A DNA stretch of 64,000 bases from Cytobacillus depressus (GTDB lineage: Bacteria; Bacillota; Bacilli; Bacillales; Cytobacillaceae). Where the stretch lies: the NCBI RefSeq assembly GCF_008923245.1, contig NZ_WBOS01000001.1, forward strand, positions 1,014,215 through 1,078,214. Direction: 5' to 3'. The stretch's first letter is position 1. Every line of letters starts with the position of its first letter. Of this stretch, positions 34,949-43,287 are shown piece after piece. The notes below the pieces were generated by a model. That model did no database searches. It was given only the letters and a program-made list of their open reading frames with translations, and had not been told where the DNA came from. The translations under genes and the position numbers were made by a program.

Positions 34949-35947
34949 ATGAAAAAGTGGCTAAAGATTAGTTTTTCACTCCTGCTTATTTCCATTCTCA
35001 TTATACCATTGGCTGCATGTGGGAAGGACAAAGTTCAAAATGTTCGTATCGGTGAAGTCACTCGTTCCATTTTCTACGCGCCACAATATGTTGCAATTGC
35101 AAAAGGTTTTTTTGAGGAACAAGGGCTTAATGTTACACTAACGACGACTGCTGGCGGAGATAAAACGATGACCGCATTGCTTTCCGACAGCATCGATGTT
35201 GCCCTTGTTGGGTCTGAAACTTCCATCTATGTATCTGCCCAAGGGTCCAATGATCCGGTCATTAATTTCGCTCAGCTCACTCAGACTGATGGCACCTTCC
35301 TCGTCTCCCGCCAAAAATTAGAGAATTTCACGTGGGATATGTTAAAAGGCACAACTTTCCTTGGCCAGCGCAAAGGGGGAATGCCGCAAATGGCTGGTGA
35401 GTTTGTTTTGAAGAAGCACGGAATTGATCCTCATAAAGATTTAGAGTTAATCCAAAATGTCGATTTTGCCAATATCGCTCCTGCTTTTGCCTCAGGCACG
35501 GGTGAATTCGTCCAGCTGTTTGAACCGACGGCGAGTGTATTTGAAAAAGAAGGAAAAGGTTATATAGTCGCTTCCTTTGGCACAGAATCCGGACATATCC
35601 CATATACAACCTTCATGACAAAACAAAGCTATATTAACGAAAATAAAGAAACAGTGGAGAAGTTCACAAGAGCCATCTATAAGGCTCAGAGCTGGGTAGA
35701 AAATCACAGCGCAAAAGAAACAGCTATGGTCATTAAAGACTTCTTCGATAATACCGAACTCGACATTATCGAAATGGTCGTCAAGCGCTATAAAAGCCAA
35801 GGCTCATATTCGACAGATCCAATTTTAGATCAAGAAGAATGGGATAACCTGCAAAACATTATGGAAGAGGCAGGAGAACTTCCAAAACGTGTGGATTACA
35901 AATCACTCGTTAATACAGAAATTGCTGAAAGTGTAATGAAGAAGTAA
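34949..35947 (+). CDS. ytlA: ABC transporter substrate-binding lipoprotein YtlA
   Basis: 332-aa NMT1/THI5-like binding protein, the family used for thiamine-precursor, nitrate or sulfonate uptake. Signal peptide with lipobox PLAAC at residues 20-24. The core reads IFYAPQYVAIAKGFFEEQGLNVTLTT, typical of this group. AGGAGG lies seven bases before the ATG. It pairs with ytlC and ytlD but is separated from them by 380 bp of nested repeats, unlike the compact operon expected. Confidence 0.88.
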   Translation: MKKWLKISFSLLLISILIIPLAACGKDKVQNVRIGEVTRSIFYAPQYVAIAKGFFEEQGLNVTLTTTAGGDKTMTALLSDSIDVALVGSETSIYVSAQGSNDPVINFAQLTQTDGTFLVSRQKLENFTWDMLKGTTFLGQRKGGMPQMAGEFVLKKHGIDPHKDLELIQNVDFANIAPAFASGTGEFVQLFEPTASVFEKEGKGYIVASFGTESGHIPYTTFMTKQSYINENKETVEKFTRAIYKAQSWVENHSAKETAMVIKDFFDNTELDIIEMVVKRYKSQGSYSTDPILDQEEWDNLQNIMEEAGELPKRVDYKSLVNTEIAESVMKK

Positions 35948-35970
35948 TTGAACTTTACTAATAAAAGTGA

Positions 35971-36304
35971 GTGTTCAAAAAGGAGGACAAAAAGAGCCGA
36001 GAAGTTCAAGAAAGCGAAGCCTTTGAGCACCGGAACGTATGCTTTTAATACGTGAGGAGCGGAGAAGCAAGCTGACTTCAAAAAGTGGAAGTGCCTTGGT
36101 CAGCCCTGACAAGCATAAGACGGCTTACGTAGTGGCTCGATCTTTAGCCACGCAGTAAGATGGCTTATGACCTCGAGGGGCTTGGCACTGGAACTAGATT
36201 AACCGAAATTCGACAGCTTTTTGAATTATCTTCTCGAAAAAACATCGCACGAAGAAAAAGTGCACTTCTTTTTCGAGGAATTTTTCCCGGACTTTTTGAA
36301 CATT
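35971..36304. repeat. Third repeat element with terminal inverted repeats (interrupted)
   Basis: TGTTCAAAAAG at 35972-35982 is matched by CTTTTTGAACA at 36292-36302. Inside are AGCCGAGAAGTTCAAGAAAG and ACCGGAACGTATGC blocks known to me as dispersed Bacillus repeats, and a GAAAAAGTGCACTTC palindrome near 36253-36275. A Family II copy (36084-36200) interrupts it. It fills the ytlA-ytlC gap. Confidence 0.7.
36084..36200. repeat. Family II repeat, partial copy R4 (nested)
   Basis: GGAAGTGCCTTGG ... CTTGGCACTGGAACTAGA ends around GACAAGCATAAGAC and TTATGACCTCGAGG. The central hairpin 36114-36169 has CATAAG...GTGGCT arms paired with AGCCAC...CTTATG. It lacks the GTCCT mini-hairpins. The reading frame of ytlC runs back into it, but this is not coding. 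Confidence 0.75.
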
Positions 36305-36327
36305 CTCTAAAAGGAGGGGCCCATTCT

Positions 36328-37107
36328 ATGGATTTCTTAACCGTTCATGGAATTCATCATACTTACTTTACGAAAAACTCTGCCACGACAGCCCTCTCCG
36401 ATGTTTCGCTTACAGTCGGAGAAGGAGAATTTGTTTCCTTTCTAGGACCTAGCGGATGCGGAAAAACAACTTTGCTTTCAATCATTGCCGGTTTACTTAA
36501 ACCAGCGATTGGCACTGTTGCTCTTGAAGATAAAAAAGTTGAAACTACCCGCCAAAGTATCGGTTATATGCTCCAACAGGATTATCTTTTTCCATGGAAA
36601 ACAATTGAAGAAAATATTTTACTCGGATTGAAAATTAGCCATCAGCTCGAACCGGTGAAAATAAAGTATGCACTCAACTTATTAGAAAAGATGGGACTGA
36701 AAGGAGTAGAATTGCAATATCCAAAGCAGCTTTCTGGCGGAATGAGGCAAAGAGTGGCACTTGTTCGCACTTTAGCGACGGAACCGAAGCTTCTAATGCT
36801 TGATGAGCCCTTCTCCGCTTTAGACTATCAGACGAAATTAAAACTCGAGGATCTTGTGTCTAATACTCTTAAATCCTTCGGAAAAACAGCCATTCTTGTA
36901 ACACATGATATTGGCGAAGCGATTGCCATGAGTGACCGAATTTTCTTATTTTCCTCAAGTCCGGGCAAGCTGCACAAAGTTTTCACGGTGCCAAAAGAAT
37001 TACGGGAAGAAACTCCTTTTAACGCCCGCAGTCATGAAGTTTATTCAACGATTTTTAACTCAATCTGGAAGGAGCTGGATTCCCTTGAGCATGCAAACAA
37101 CTGTTAA
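36328..37107 (+). CDS. ytlC: ABC transporter ATP-binding protein YtlC
   Basis: 259-aa ATPase of the nitrate/sulfonate/taurine-type importers. Walker [11 protein letters not shown]-loop LQQDYLFPW, signature LSGGMRQR, Walker [14 protein letters not shown]-loop VTHD. The open frame extends upstream into repeat DNA, but GGAGGGG seven bases before the ATG at 36328 gives the start. It overlaps ytlD by 17-23 bases. Confidence 0.93.
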   Translation: MDFLTVHGIHHTYFTKNSATTALSDVSLTVGEGEFVSFLGPSGCGKTTLLSIIAGLLKPAIGTVALEDKKVETTRQSIGYMLQQDYLFPWKTIEENILLGLKISHQLEPVKIKYALNLLEKMGLKGVELQYPKQLSGGMRQRVALVRTLATEPKLLMLDEPFSALDYQTKLKLEDLVSNTLKSFGKTAILVTHDIGEAIAMSDRIFLFSSSPGKLHKVFTVPKELREETPFNARSHEVYSTIFNSIWKELDSLEHANNC

Positions 37108-37894
37108 TCAACTTCATCAGAAATATTTACAGTCTTTAAAACGGGAAAAAAGGTGGGTCCGTTTCTACCAGCTTATTATTTTTTTAATCTTTTTTTCCGG
37201 ATGGGAGCTAGCGAGTCGAATGCAATGGATTGACCCGCTCATATTTAGTTCACCTTCAAAAGTTGGGAGCTTATTTCTCACAAAGGTTCAAGACGGAAGT
37301 TTATTTATTGATCTAAGCTTCACATTATCAGAAACAGTATTTGGCTTTATTCTCGGCACTTTGATCGGAACATTACTAGCTGCTATTCTCTGGTGGTCTC
37401 CAATGCTTTCGAAAATATTAGACCCTTACTTAGTCGTTCTCAACTCCATGCCTAAAGTCGCGCTTGGTCCGATATTGATCGTCGCTTTAGGGCCAAATTT
37501 CACGTCGATAGTAGCGATGGGAGCAATTATTTCTATTATCATTACGACCATCGTTGTCTATACATCCTTTAAAGAGGTAGATCTGAATTATATTAAAGTG
37601 CTGCAAACCTTTGGCGCTAACCGGGTGCAAATCTTTAAAGAATCCATTCTGCCCGCTTCCTTCCCTGTCATTATCTCCACCTTGAAGGTCAATGTTGGCT
37701 TATCTTGGGTTGGTGTCATCGTCGGGGAATTTCTCGTCTCCTCCAAAGGTCTCGGCTATATGATCATTTACGGATTTCAAGTATTTAATTTCACTCTTGT
37801 TATGCTTTCCCTGCTCGTTGTTGCCGTCTTTGCAACCCTCATGTATCAGCTCGTCGAACTGCTTGAAAAGAAATTAATTAAACATGGATCATAA
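37091..37894 (+). CDS. ytlD: ABC transporter permease YtlD
   Basis: 267-aa inner-membrane permease with about six membrane segments and the EAA-like loop [24 protein letters not shown] that contacts the ATPase. It starts inside the end of ytlC; a TTG six bases upstream (37085) has better spacing from AAGGAG and may be the real start. It completes an ytlA-C-D importer, substrate perhaps a thiamine precursor or sulfur/nitrogen compound (family inference). Confidence 0.9.
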   Translation: MQTTVNQLHQKYLQSLKREKRWVRFYQLIIFLIFFSGWELASRMQWIDPLIFSSPSKVGSLFLTKVQDGSLFIDLSFTLSETVFGFILGTLIGTLLAAILWWSPMLSKILDPYLVVLNSMPKVALGPILIVALGPNFTSIVAMGAIISIIITTIVVYTSFKEVDLNYIKVLQTFGANRVQIFKESILPASFPVIISTLKVNVGLSWVGVIVGEFLVSSKGLGYMIIYGFQVFNFTLVMLSLLVVAVFATLMYQLVELLEKKLIKHGS

Positions 37895-38145
37895 GAAAAG
37901 CGGAAGCGGCTTGATCGAGGAACGTCAACTAAAAACCACCACGTCTTATGACGAACATCGACGTCAGCACATCCTGTGCAAGTCCGACAAGCACAAGCCA
38001 ATCCTCCCTGAAAAGTGAGCTCTACCTTTCAGGGAGGATTGGCTTGTGACCTCGAGGTCGACAAGAACGCGACGCCCACCCAAAAGCTTCTCTTTTGATC
38101 GTGCGATGATTACGCTGCCGAAGCCTTCCTTGTGGAGCTAGACAA
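37895..38145. repeat. Family II repeat, long copy R3
   Basis: Begins directly after the ytlD stop with GAAAAGCGGAAGCGGC and ends GGAGCTAGACAA. It carries GCACA-TCC-TGTGC at 37967-37979 and a perfect 20-bp-stem hairpin whose arms are 37994-38013 and 38027-38046. No gene in the gap. Confidence 0.87.
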
Positions 38146-38149
38146 TGAA

Positions 38150-38178
38150 GAAAACGGCATTACACCATGCCGTTTTTC
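38150..38178 (-). terminator. Terminator of ytkD
   Basis: AAAACGGCAT / ATGCCGTTTT stem overlapping the ytkD stop codon at 38160. Confidence 0.8.
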
Positions 38179-38636
38179 TCTAGAATCCTATTTATACTTT
38201 TTTCCACAACGGCATCCTTCATAATGAAGCTATACTCGGGCGCCCATCTTCGTGTAAGTATATCTCCATCTATTAATACAGGTCCATTAGTTTCATAATA
38301 ATGGCCTTTCTCTTCCAACTTTTCAACATTCCCAAAGAATATTGCTTTTACAAAAGAGGTATTTGAACGGATCACTTCATATTCTCCAATCCATTGCAAA
38401 TCTTTAATGACCGCACCCGTTTCCTCTAAGGCTTCTCTGCGCGCAGCCCCTTCAAGCGATTCCCCTATTTCTACCTTCCCTCCTGGGAACTCCAACCCTC
38501 TTTTCGAATGGTTTGTCAGCAGCCACTGTTTACCCATTTTACAAATAATAAAGACATGCTCCGGCTGTTTATGAAAAGAATGAGGTTTAAAAGATATTCT
38601 GACCGTTCCCCCATTCGCATCTAAAAATGATTCCAT
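38160..38636 (-). CDS. ytkD: Nudix hydrolase YtkD (nucleoside triphosphatase)
   Basis: 158-aa Nudix enzyme. The Nudix box is GKVEIGESLEGAARREALEETG (spanning about residues 51-72) with the GX5EX7REXXEEXG pattern. B. subtilis YtkD is an oxidised-dGTP/GTP pyrophosphohydrolase with a stress role. The ATG has only a weak GGCGAGTG upstream. Monocistronic. Confidence 0.9.
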   Translation of the reverse strand: MESFLDANGGTVRISFKPHSFHKQPEHVFIICKMGKQWLLTNHSKRGLEFPGGKVEIGESLEGAARREALEETGAVIKDLQWIGEYEVIRSNTSFVKAIFFGNVEKLEEKGHYYETNGPVLIDGDILTRRWAPEYSFIMKDAVVEKSINRILEKNGMV

Positions 38637-38815
38637 TTAATCACTCGCCAATCCAAAGTTCTTACATTAAATTATATCGCGAAAAAGCTTCTGTTACTAA
38701 TTTCATATTTCCTATAACTAATTTTGTGAAGAAAGTATGAATCTGCATAAAATTGAAACCATTGGTTAATTTTTCCGTATATAATAAGTGAATAATGATA
38801 AAGGGGATGTCTATT

Positions 38816-39679
38816 TTGAAAAAAACATTATCCATTTTGGCAGGCTTCCTTCTAATCTTCATGTTAGCTGCATGTAACCAAACAGCTACGCCTGTCAATA
38901 AAGAAGGAACAAACAAAACTGAGCCAGAAGTAACTGAAAAACCATCTGAATTAACATTAGAAGAAGTTTTGGAAAAATCAACAGAGGCTTCTAATGGCTT
39001 GAAAAGCTTTTCTGTAAAAATGGATGTAGAACAAGACATGTCTTCTGATCAAGAGGAATTAAATATGAATACTCAATCTATTATTGAAATGGATGTAGTT
39101 ACTGACCCAATGGCATTTTATCAAAAAATGACAATGTCATTAGCCGATACAGGAGAAAATTTCCAAACGGAAAGTTATTTTTCTGAAGATGGAATGTTCT
39201 TTTATGAACCATCTGGCCAGCAATGGATGAAGTTTCCTCAAGAAATGACTGATGCTTTCTTACAAATGGCTGGACAGCAATCTAATCCTGGCGACGAATT
39301 AAAGAAATTACAAAAGTTTGTTGAGGACTTTACATTCGAACAAGATGCAAAGAATTATATTTTAAAATTAAAAGCATCTGGTGACAAATTCAATGACTTT
39401 ATTAAAGAAACAGCTGCAGAAGCCCTTCCTCCTGAAATGGCGATGGAAGGTTTAATGGACGATATGAAAATTAACGCTGTAGAATATGAATTCCTGATTG
39501 ATAAAGAATCATTTTATCCAGTAGCTTTAGATGTGTTAATGGAAATGGAAATGACAATTGAAGATCAAACGATCGTCATGAAACAAAAAATGAATGGCCA
39601 ATACTCAAAACTCAATGAGATTGAAGCGATCACTGTACCACAAGAAGTGATTGATTCTGCGGTCGAAATGGAATTTTAA
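38816..39679 (+). CDS. Lipoprotein, LppX/DUF6612-like
   Basis: 287-aa exported lipoprotein: Lys-rich start, hydrophobic core and lipobox MLAAC (about residues 15-19), then an acidic linker. The remainder (LEEVLEKSTEASNGLKSFSVKMDVEQDM ... VEMEF) is the beta-rich, Met-rich fold seen in Bacillus proteins of the DUF6612 type; function unknown. GGGG nine bases upstream supports the TTG start; an ATG at 38795 lacks a site. Followed by its own terminator. Confidence 0.8.
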   Translation: MKKTLSILAGFLLIFMLAACNQTATPVNKEGTNKTEPEVTEKPSELTLEEVLEKSTEASNGLKSFSVKMDVEQDMSSDQEELNMNTQSIIEMDVVTDPMAFYQKMTMSLADTGENFQTESYFSEDGMFFYEPSGQQWMKFPQEMTDAFLQMAGQQSNPGDELKKLQKFVEDFTFEQDAKNYILKLKASGDKFNDFIKETAAEALPPEMAMEGLMDDMKINAVEYEFLIDKESFYPVALDVLMEMEMTIEDQTIVMKQKMNGQYSKLNEIEAITVPQEVIDSAVEMEF

Positions 39680-39687
39680 TAAACAGG

Positions 39688-39732
39688 CAGGTAGCCCTAA
39701 GCATGAGATACGGGGCTACCTCATACTTTTTC
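39688..39732. terminator. Terminator between the lipoprotein and the 111-aa gene
   Basis: GGTAGCCC / GGGGCTACC stem followed by T-rich sequence; convergent genes end here. Confidence 0.8.
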
Positions 39733-40067
39733 TAAAAGTTTTGATTTTCATCCCCATCCAATATACCCATGCTCTCAATATGGCTCCTTGCTTCTTCATC
39801 TCCCAACTCGTAAATCATTCCGTATACTTTTTTAATGGTTTTATCATAGGCATCATTATCTTTATCATTGTGATACTCCATAAACGGAATATGTGCTCGA
39901 ACAAAGCTTTTCCACTCATTACTATAATTATGGTCAAAGTATTCCCGCAATGAAGTAATTTCCTCATCTGTCGCTTCTATTTTAAAATCCCAAGCTGAGT
40001 CTGTTGTACTTTGGGTGATTTCGCCCGTTTCTACTTTAATATAATACGTTTTCTTATTTTCACTCAT
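39732..40067 (-). CDS. Conserved hypothetical protein, 111 aa
   Basis: Acidic soluble protein (MSENKKTYYIKVETGEI...) with a YDKTIKKVYGMIYELGDEEA segment that recurs in Bacillus proteins loosely labelled hydrolase. I can name no function. AGGGGAT about eight bases upstream sets the ATG at 40067; the longer frame to 40127 is not used. Confidence 0.72.
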   Translation of the reverse strand: MSENKKTYYIKVETGEITQSTTDSAWDFKIEATDEEITSLREYFDHNYSNEWKSFVRAHIPFMEYHNDKDNDAYDKTIKKVYGMIYELGDEEARSHIESMGILDGDENQNF

Positions 40068-40249
40068 TTTCATTATCCCCTTTGTAATATCCTTATCACT
40101 TATCTTTTCCACACTTGAAAAAATCATGTAAGCTTGTCGTTCATTAAGGCAGGATTATTTCCAATTAACGCATAATTTTAATCATTAAGGGGATTCAATA
40201 AGTATAAAATAGAAGAACAAAAGGCGAATATTGAAACTGGAGGTGCTTT

Positions 40250-40504
40250 ATGAAAATTGTAGATGAATTGTATGAGCTTTATCGGCATAAGCTCACCGGT
40301 GATGAAGAAGATATTGATATGCTGACTTTTGCTTTTCTCGAGGAAATGAACAGAGAAGATCTGCTCAAAATGATTCAAGATTTAAATAACCAAGAGCTTT
40401 ACGATTTGATGGGACTTTATTTAATTGAAAGTTTAAAGGGCAAGTTTGCAAGTGAAGATTATCGCCCACAGCGAAGTCCTTTACACCAACGAAATATACA
40501 CTAA
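40250..40504 (+). CDS. Small conserved protein, DUF6154-like
   Basis: 84-aa acidic helical protein (MKIVDELYELYRHKLTGDEEDIDML...). It resembles a short Bacillus-specific family, probably DUF6154, of unknown function. TGGAGG lies seven bases before the ATG. A terminator follows at 40528. Confidence 0.72.
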   Translation: MKIVDELYELYRHKLTGDEEDIDMLTFAFLEEMNREDLLKMIQDLNNQELYDLMGLYLIESLKGKFASEDYRPQRSPLHQRNIH

Positions 40505-40527
40505 TATTGCTGGATACATAAAATAGC

Positions 40528-40573
40528 AACAAAAGCAGGTAATTCATAAAAATGAATTTTCCCTGCTTTTGTT
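40528..40573. terminator. Terminator downstream of the 84-aa gene
   Basis: AAAGCAGG...AAAATTCAT-type arms closing CCCTGCTTTTGTTT. Confidence 0.75.
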
Positions 40574-40621
40574 TCATCCAGCTTCAGCACCTAGCCCCGA
40601 CAAGGTACTTGCGCTTTTGTC
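40574..40621. repeat. Short Family II repeat (ends only)
   Basis: CATCCAGCTTCAGCACCTAGCCCCGACAAGG followed by TACTTGCGCTTTTGTC: both cassette ends, no interior. Adjacent to the dps stop. Confidence 0.6.
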
Positions 40622-40623
40622 TT

Positions 40624-41061
40624 TTAACCTAAGTAAGCTTTTAACATCCAAATATGCTTTTTTAAACTTTGCTTGAGGGCAATGAGCATATCACCTGTTC
40701 CCTCATCATTCGCTTCCTCTGCAAGGACTATTCCATCCTGAAGCTCGTCCGCCATTTTTTCAAAATCATTACATAAAGTTCTGACCATCTCTTCTTCCTT
40801 CTCGGTTCCAGTCGCCTCTTTAATTGATGCTATTTCAAGGCACTCCCTCATTGTAGCAACAGGGTTTCCTTCTATAGACAAAATTCTCTCAGCTAATTCA
40901 TCAATATGCTGATTAGCCTCATTGTACAGCTCTTCAAACTTTTCGTGAAGCGTAAAGAAATGGCGGCCTTTAATATTCCAATGGTAATTATGAAGCTTGA
41001 CATATAGAACTGTCCAATTAGCTACTTGTCTATTAACAGCTTGTTTTAGTTTATCATTCAT
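40624..41061 (-). CDS. dps: Dps-family ferritin-like DNA-protection protein
   Basis: Forms a 12-subunit shell that stores iron, uses peroxide as oxidant and shields DNA. 145 aa, normal length. The ferroxidase signature is LHNYHWNIKGRHFFTLHEKFEELYNEANQHIDELAERIL (about residues 22-60). GGAGG eight bases before the ATG at 41061 fixes the start, 11 codons inside the open frame. No PerR box recognised by eye. Confidence 0.93.
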   Translation of the reverse strand: MNDKLKQAVNRQVANWTVLYVKLHNYHWNIKGRHFFTLHEKFEELYNEANQHIDELAERILSIEGNPVATMRECLEIASIKEATGTEKEEEMVRTLCNDFEKMADELQDGIVLAEEANDEGTGDMLIALKQSLKKHIWMLKAYLG

Positions 41062-41188
41062 CCTATCAACCTCCATTTTTATAGTACCCTCCAAATATCG
41101 TCCTAAACATAAATTTTATTCAAAGGTCATTCGTTTCTCCTTTAGAGCGATTTTCATGGTACACTGTTAGAGTGAAGGGGGGATATCC

Positions 41189-41362
41189 ATGGTCACTGTT
41201 ATAGCTATTTGTGTAATTATAGTAGCTATTGTTATTGTTTTGGCTGTTGTCACGACTTCAAAAGCCTATAAATATAATCATACTGTTGATACGGTCGATT
41301 CTCTTCCAATGAACAACCAAAATGATCAATCTGAAAAAGAGAGCAATAAGCAAATTTCATGA
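41189..41362 (+). CDS. ytzI: Small membrane protein YtzI
   Basis: 57-aa protein with one N-terminal membrane helix (residues 2-22, VTVIAICVIIVAIVIVLAVV) and a polar tail. It matches the small YtzI family found next to dps and luxS in Bacillus. GGGGGAT precedes the ATG. Function unknown. Confidence 0.72.
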   Translation: MVTVIAICVIIVAIVIVLAVVTTSKAYKYNHTVDTVDSLPMNNQNDQSEKESNKQIS

Positions 41363-41367
41363 AAAAA

Positions 41368-41408
41368 AGCTAAGAGTTCGCATGTCGCGTAACCCTTAGC
41401 TTTTTCCG
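41368..41408 (+). terminator. Terminator of ytzI
   Basis: AAAGCTAAG / CTTAGCTTTTT with a GGGTTACGCG-type inner stem. Confidence 0.8.
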
Positions 41409-41427
41409 TATACTGCCAAAACTTTTG

Positions 41428-41566
41428 ACTAGCTCCAGCGCCTAGTCCCGACGTACAGGATATACTAGTGTCGACAATGCGACAGGACAAGGAAGTCTTC
41501 GGCAGCGTAATCATCGCAGGAACAATTTGCCTTATTATTGTTCCGAAGGCGCTTCCGCTTTTCTAC
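41428..41566. repeat. Family II repeat, copy R5 (inverted)
   Basis: Starts CTAGCTCCAGCGCCTAGTCCCGACG and ends CGGAAGGCGCTTCCGCTTTTC-like. Contains GTACA-GGA-TATAC near 41453, GTGTCGACAATGCGACAGG, and GGAACAAT / ATTGTTCC around 41520-41543. It lies just past the luxS stop. Confidence 0.8.
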
Positions 41567-41567
41567 T

Positions 41568-42041
41568 TTAAGCAAACACTTGCTTTAAGTCTTCTTTTGA
41601 TTGTTCAAGCCAAAAACGCATTAAGCGTTTTGCTCCTTCTAAATCATGCAGTTTCGCTTGACCGCACTGCCTCTCATTGGCTGCCGGTATTTCAGTTATT
41701 TCAGCTGCATCCTTCATCGTATCGTCTAGCAAATCAATAATTTCCTCTACTGTCGCCTCACCGCTGACAACTAAATAAAATCCAGTCTGGCACCCCATTG
41801 GAGAAATATCGATAATATCGAAGTGGTCGTATTTCTCTGAATGCTTACGAATATTGAATGCAAGGAGGTGTTCTAGTGTATGAATCGCATCTGGCTTCAT
41901 CGCCTGCTTATTCGGCTGGCAAAAACGGATATCATATTTATTTACAACCCCATCTGACCCAACTTTGTGCACACCACAATGTCTTACATATGGAGCTTTT
42001 ACAGCATTATGGTCCAATTCAAAGCTTTCTACTGAAGGCAT
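41568..42041 (-). CDS. luxS: S-ribosylhomocysteine lyase LuxS
   Basis: Cleaves S-ribosylhomocysteine to homocysteine and the AI-2 precursor DPD in the activated methyl cycle. 157 aa. Metal ligands in HTLEH (residues 54-58) and GCQTG (Cys about 123-126), plus [11 protein letters not shown] at the start. AAGGAG lies eight bases before the ATG. Same area as SAM synthetase, though not in an operon with it. Confidence 0.96.
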   Translation of the reverse strand: MPSVESFELDHNAVKAPYVRHCGVHKVGSDGVVNKYDIRFCQPNKQAMKPDAIHTLEHLLAFNIRKHSEKYDHFDIIDISPMGCQTGFYLVVSGEATVEEIIDLLDDTMKDAAEITEIPAANERQCGQAKLHDLEGAKRLMRFWLEQSKEDLKQVFA

Positions 42042-42232
42042 TCCTAATCACTCCTTACATATTTTCTTCATTGTACCTTATATTCCGAGTATCTTCATCA
42101 AATTTATCTTCTTTTAAAGCGTTTTTTTCAAATAAATCAGATAACTAATTATGAATTCTATTTTCGACTATAAATAAAATTTATGCTATTGTTTTATCAA
42201 TAATGAATTTGTATTAGAACGGAATGGTGCAC

Positions 42233-42457
42233 ATGTTAAAAAAGTTATTCATCGCCTTCATTCGCTTTTACCAAGTTGTCATATCACCGCTAAAACCGCC
42301 TTCTTGCCGATTTTATCCTACTTGCTCCCATTACGGCCTAGAGGCAGTTAAGCGTTTTGGTGCCATGAAAGGCGGCTGGCTCGCAATAAAAAGAATTCTA
42401 AAATGCCATCCCTTTCATCCGGGTGGATTCGACCCTGTACCAGAAAAAGAGGATTAA
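42233..42457 (+). CDS. yidD: Membrane protein insertion factor YidD (YtjA)
   Basis: 74-aa family member with the diagnostic cysteines and motif [19 protein letters not shown] and [13 protein letters not shown]. It assists membrane insertion with the YidC pathway. The frame opens at 42224; the ATG at 42233 ([14 protein letters not shown]) matches the family N terminus and is preferred, with only a weak binding site. Terminator follows. Confidence 0.9.
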   Translation: MLKKLFIAFIRFYQVVISPLKPPSCRFYPTCSHYGLEAVKRFGAMKGGWLAIKRILKCHPFHPGGFDPVPEKED

Positions 42458-42458
42458 A

Positions 42459-42508
42459 AAAAACCTGTCAGTTACGCGATTATTTAGCGTTTGACAGGTT
42501 AAAAAAAG
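42459..42508. terminator. Bidirectional terminator, yidD / carbonic anhydrase
   Basis: AACCTGTCA...GCG / CGC...TGACAGGTT stem with flanking A and T runs. Confidence 0.88.
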
Positions 42509-42511
42509 TTT

Positions 42512-43087
42512 CTAAATAAATTTTACATCATCGTAGCCATTTACAACTACATCGAGCTTACCTGTTCGCGGATCAATAACTAGACCGTGTACAGGAACAT
42601 CATTTGGCATTAATGGATGTTTCTTTACCATTTTAACACTGTGTGCCACACTGTCCTCGACATTATCAAAGCCTTTCAGCCATTCTCTTACATCGACACC
42701 TGAATACGTTATTGTATCAAGAGCTGCTTCCGACTTTCCACGCTTTCTCATGCTCTCCATAATATGATCAGGCTTCATTCCACTCATGCCGCAATCATGA
42801 TGCCCAATGATGAGTACTTCCTCTGCCTGAAGCTCATAGACAGCAACAAGTAAGCTTCTCATAATACTTCCAAATGGATGAGTAACAAGCGCTCCAGCAT
42901 TTTTGACGATTTTGACGTCGCCATTACGCAAATTCATTGCTCGTGGTAAAAGCTCTACTAGACGGGTGTCCATGCATGTCAATAACACCATGCGCTTATT
43001 AGGAAATTTCGTTGTTGTAAATTCTTCATATTGCTTTTCCTCTACAAATTGCTCATTAAAAGTTAATATTTCATCAATTAATTTCAT
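42512..43087 (-). CDS. ytiB: Beta-carbonic anhydrase (YtiB)
   Basis: Zinc enzyme hydrating CO2. 191 aa. Zinc ligands in CMDTRL (Cys, Asp, Arg dyad) and GHHDCGM (His and Cys). GAGGTG lies eight bases before the ATG at 43087; the GTG three codons upstream would leave no room for a site. The window also carries the gamma-type YtoA. Confidence 0.92.
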   Translation of the reverse strand: MKLIDEILTFNEQFVEEKQYEEFTTTKFPNKRMVLLTCMDTRLVELLPRAMNLRNGDVKIVKNAGALVTHPFGSIMRSLLVAVYELQAEEVLIIGHHDCGMSGMKPDHIMESMRKRGKSEAALDTITYSGVDVREWLKGFDNVEDSVAHSVKMVKKHPLMPNDVPVHGLVIDPRTGKLDVVVNGYDDVKFI

Positions 43088-43200
43088 TTGATTCACACCT
43101 CAAAATTTTAATTGCACTATAAGAATAACAAAAAACTAAATGCATAAACAAATATTTCTTATTGATTTTCCCTACTTTCTCCTGTAAAATACTTTTATAA

Positions 43201-43215
43201 TCGTAATGATTACGA
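43201..43215 (+). promoter_or_regulatory. Zur box upstream of the zinc-binding lipoprotein gene
   Basis: Perfect palindrome TCGTAATGATTACGA, matching the Zur operator of Bacillus, 73 bp before the start codon. A further partial ATCGTAACGA lies at 43253. Confidence 0.88.
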
Positions 43216-43287
43216 ATTACTTAATATTAAGAAATTTTTTTAAAAGACAAATCGTAACGAATCCGTTTTACGAAAGAGGAGAAACAA

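Noticed and set aside
36160..36327. N-terminal extension of ytlC by 56 codons
   Set aside because: The extension lies in repeat DNA; GGAGGGG before the ATG at 36328 and the ABC ATPase N terminus define the start.
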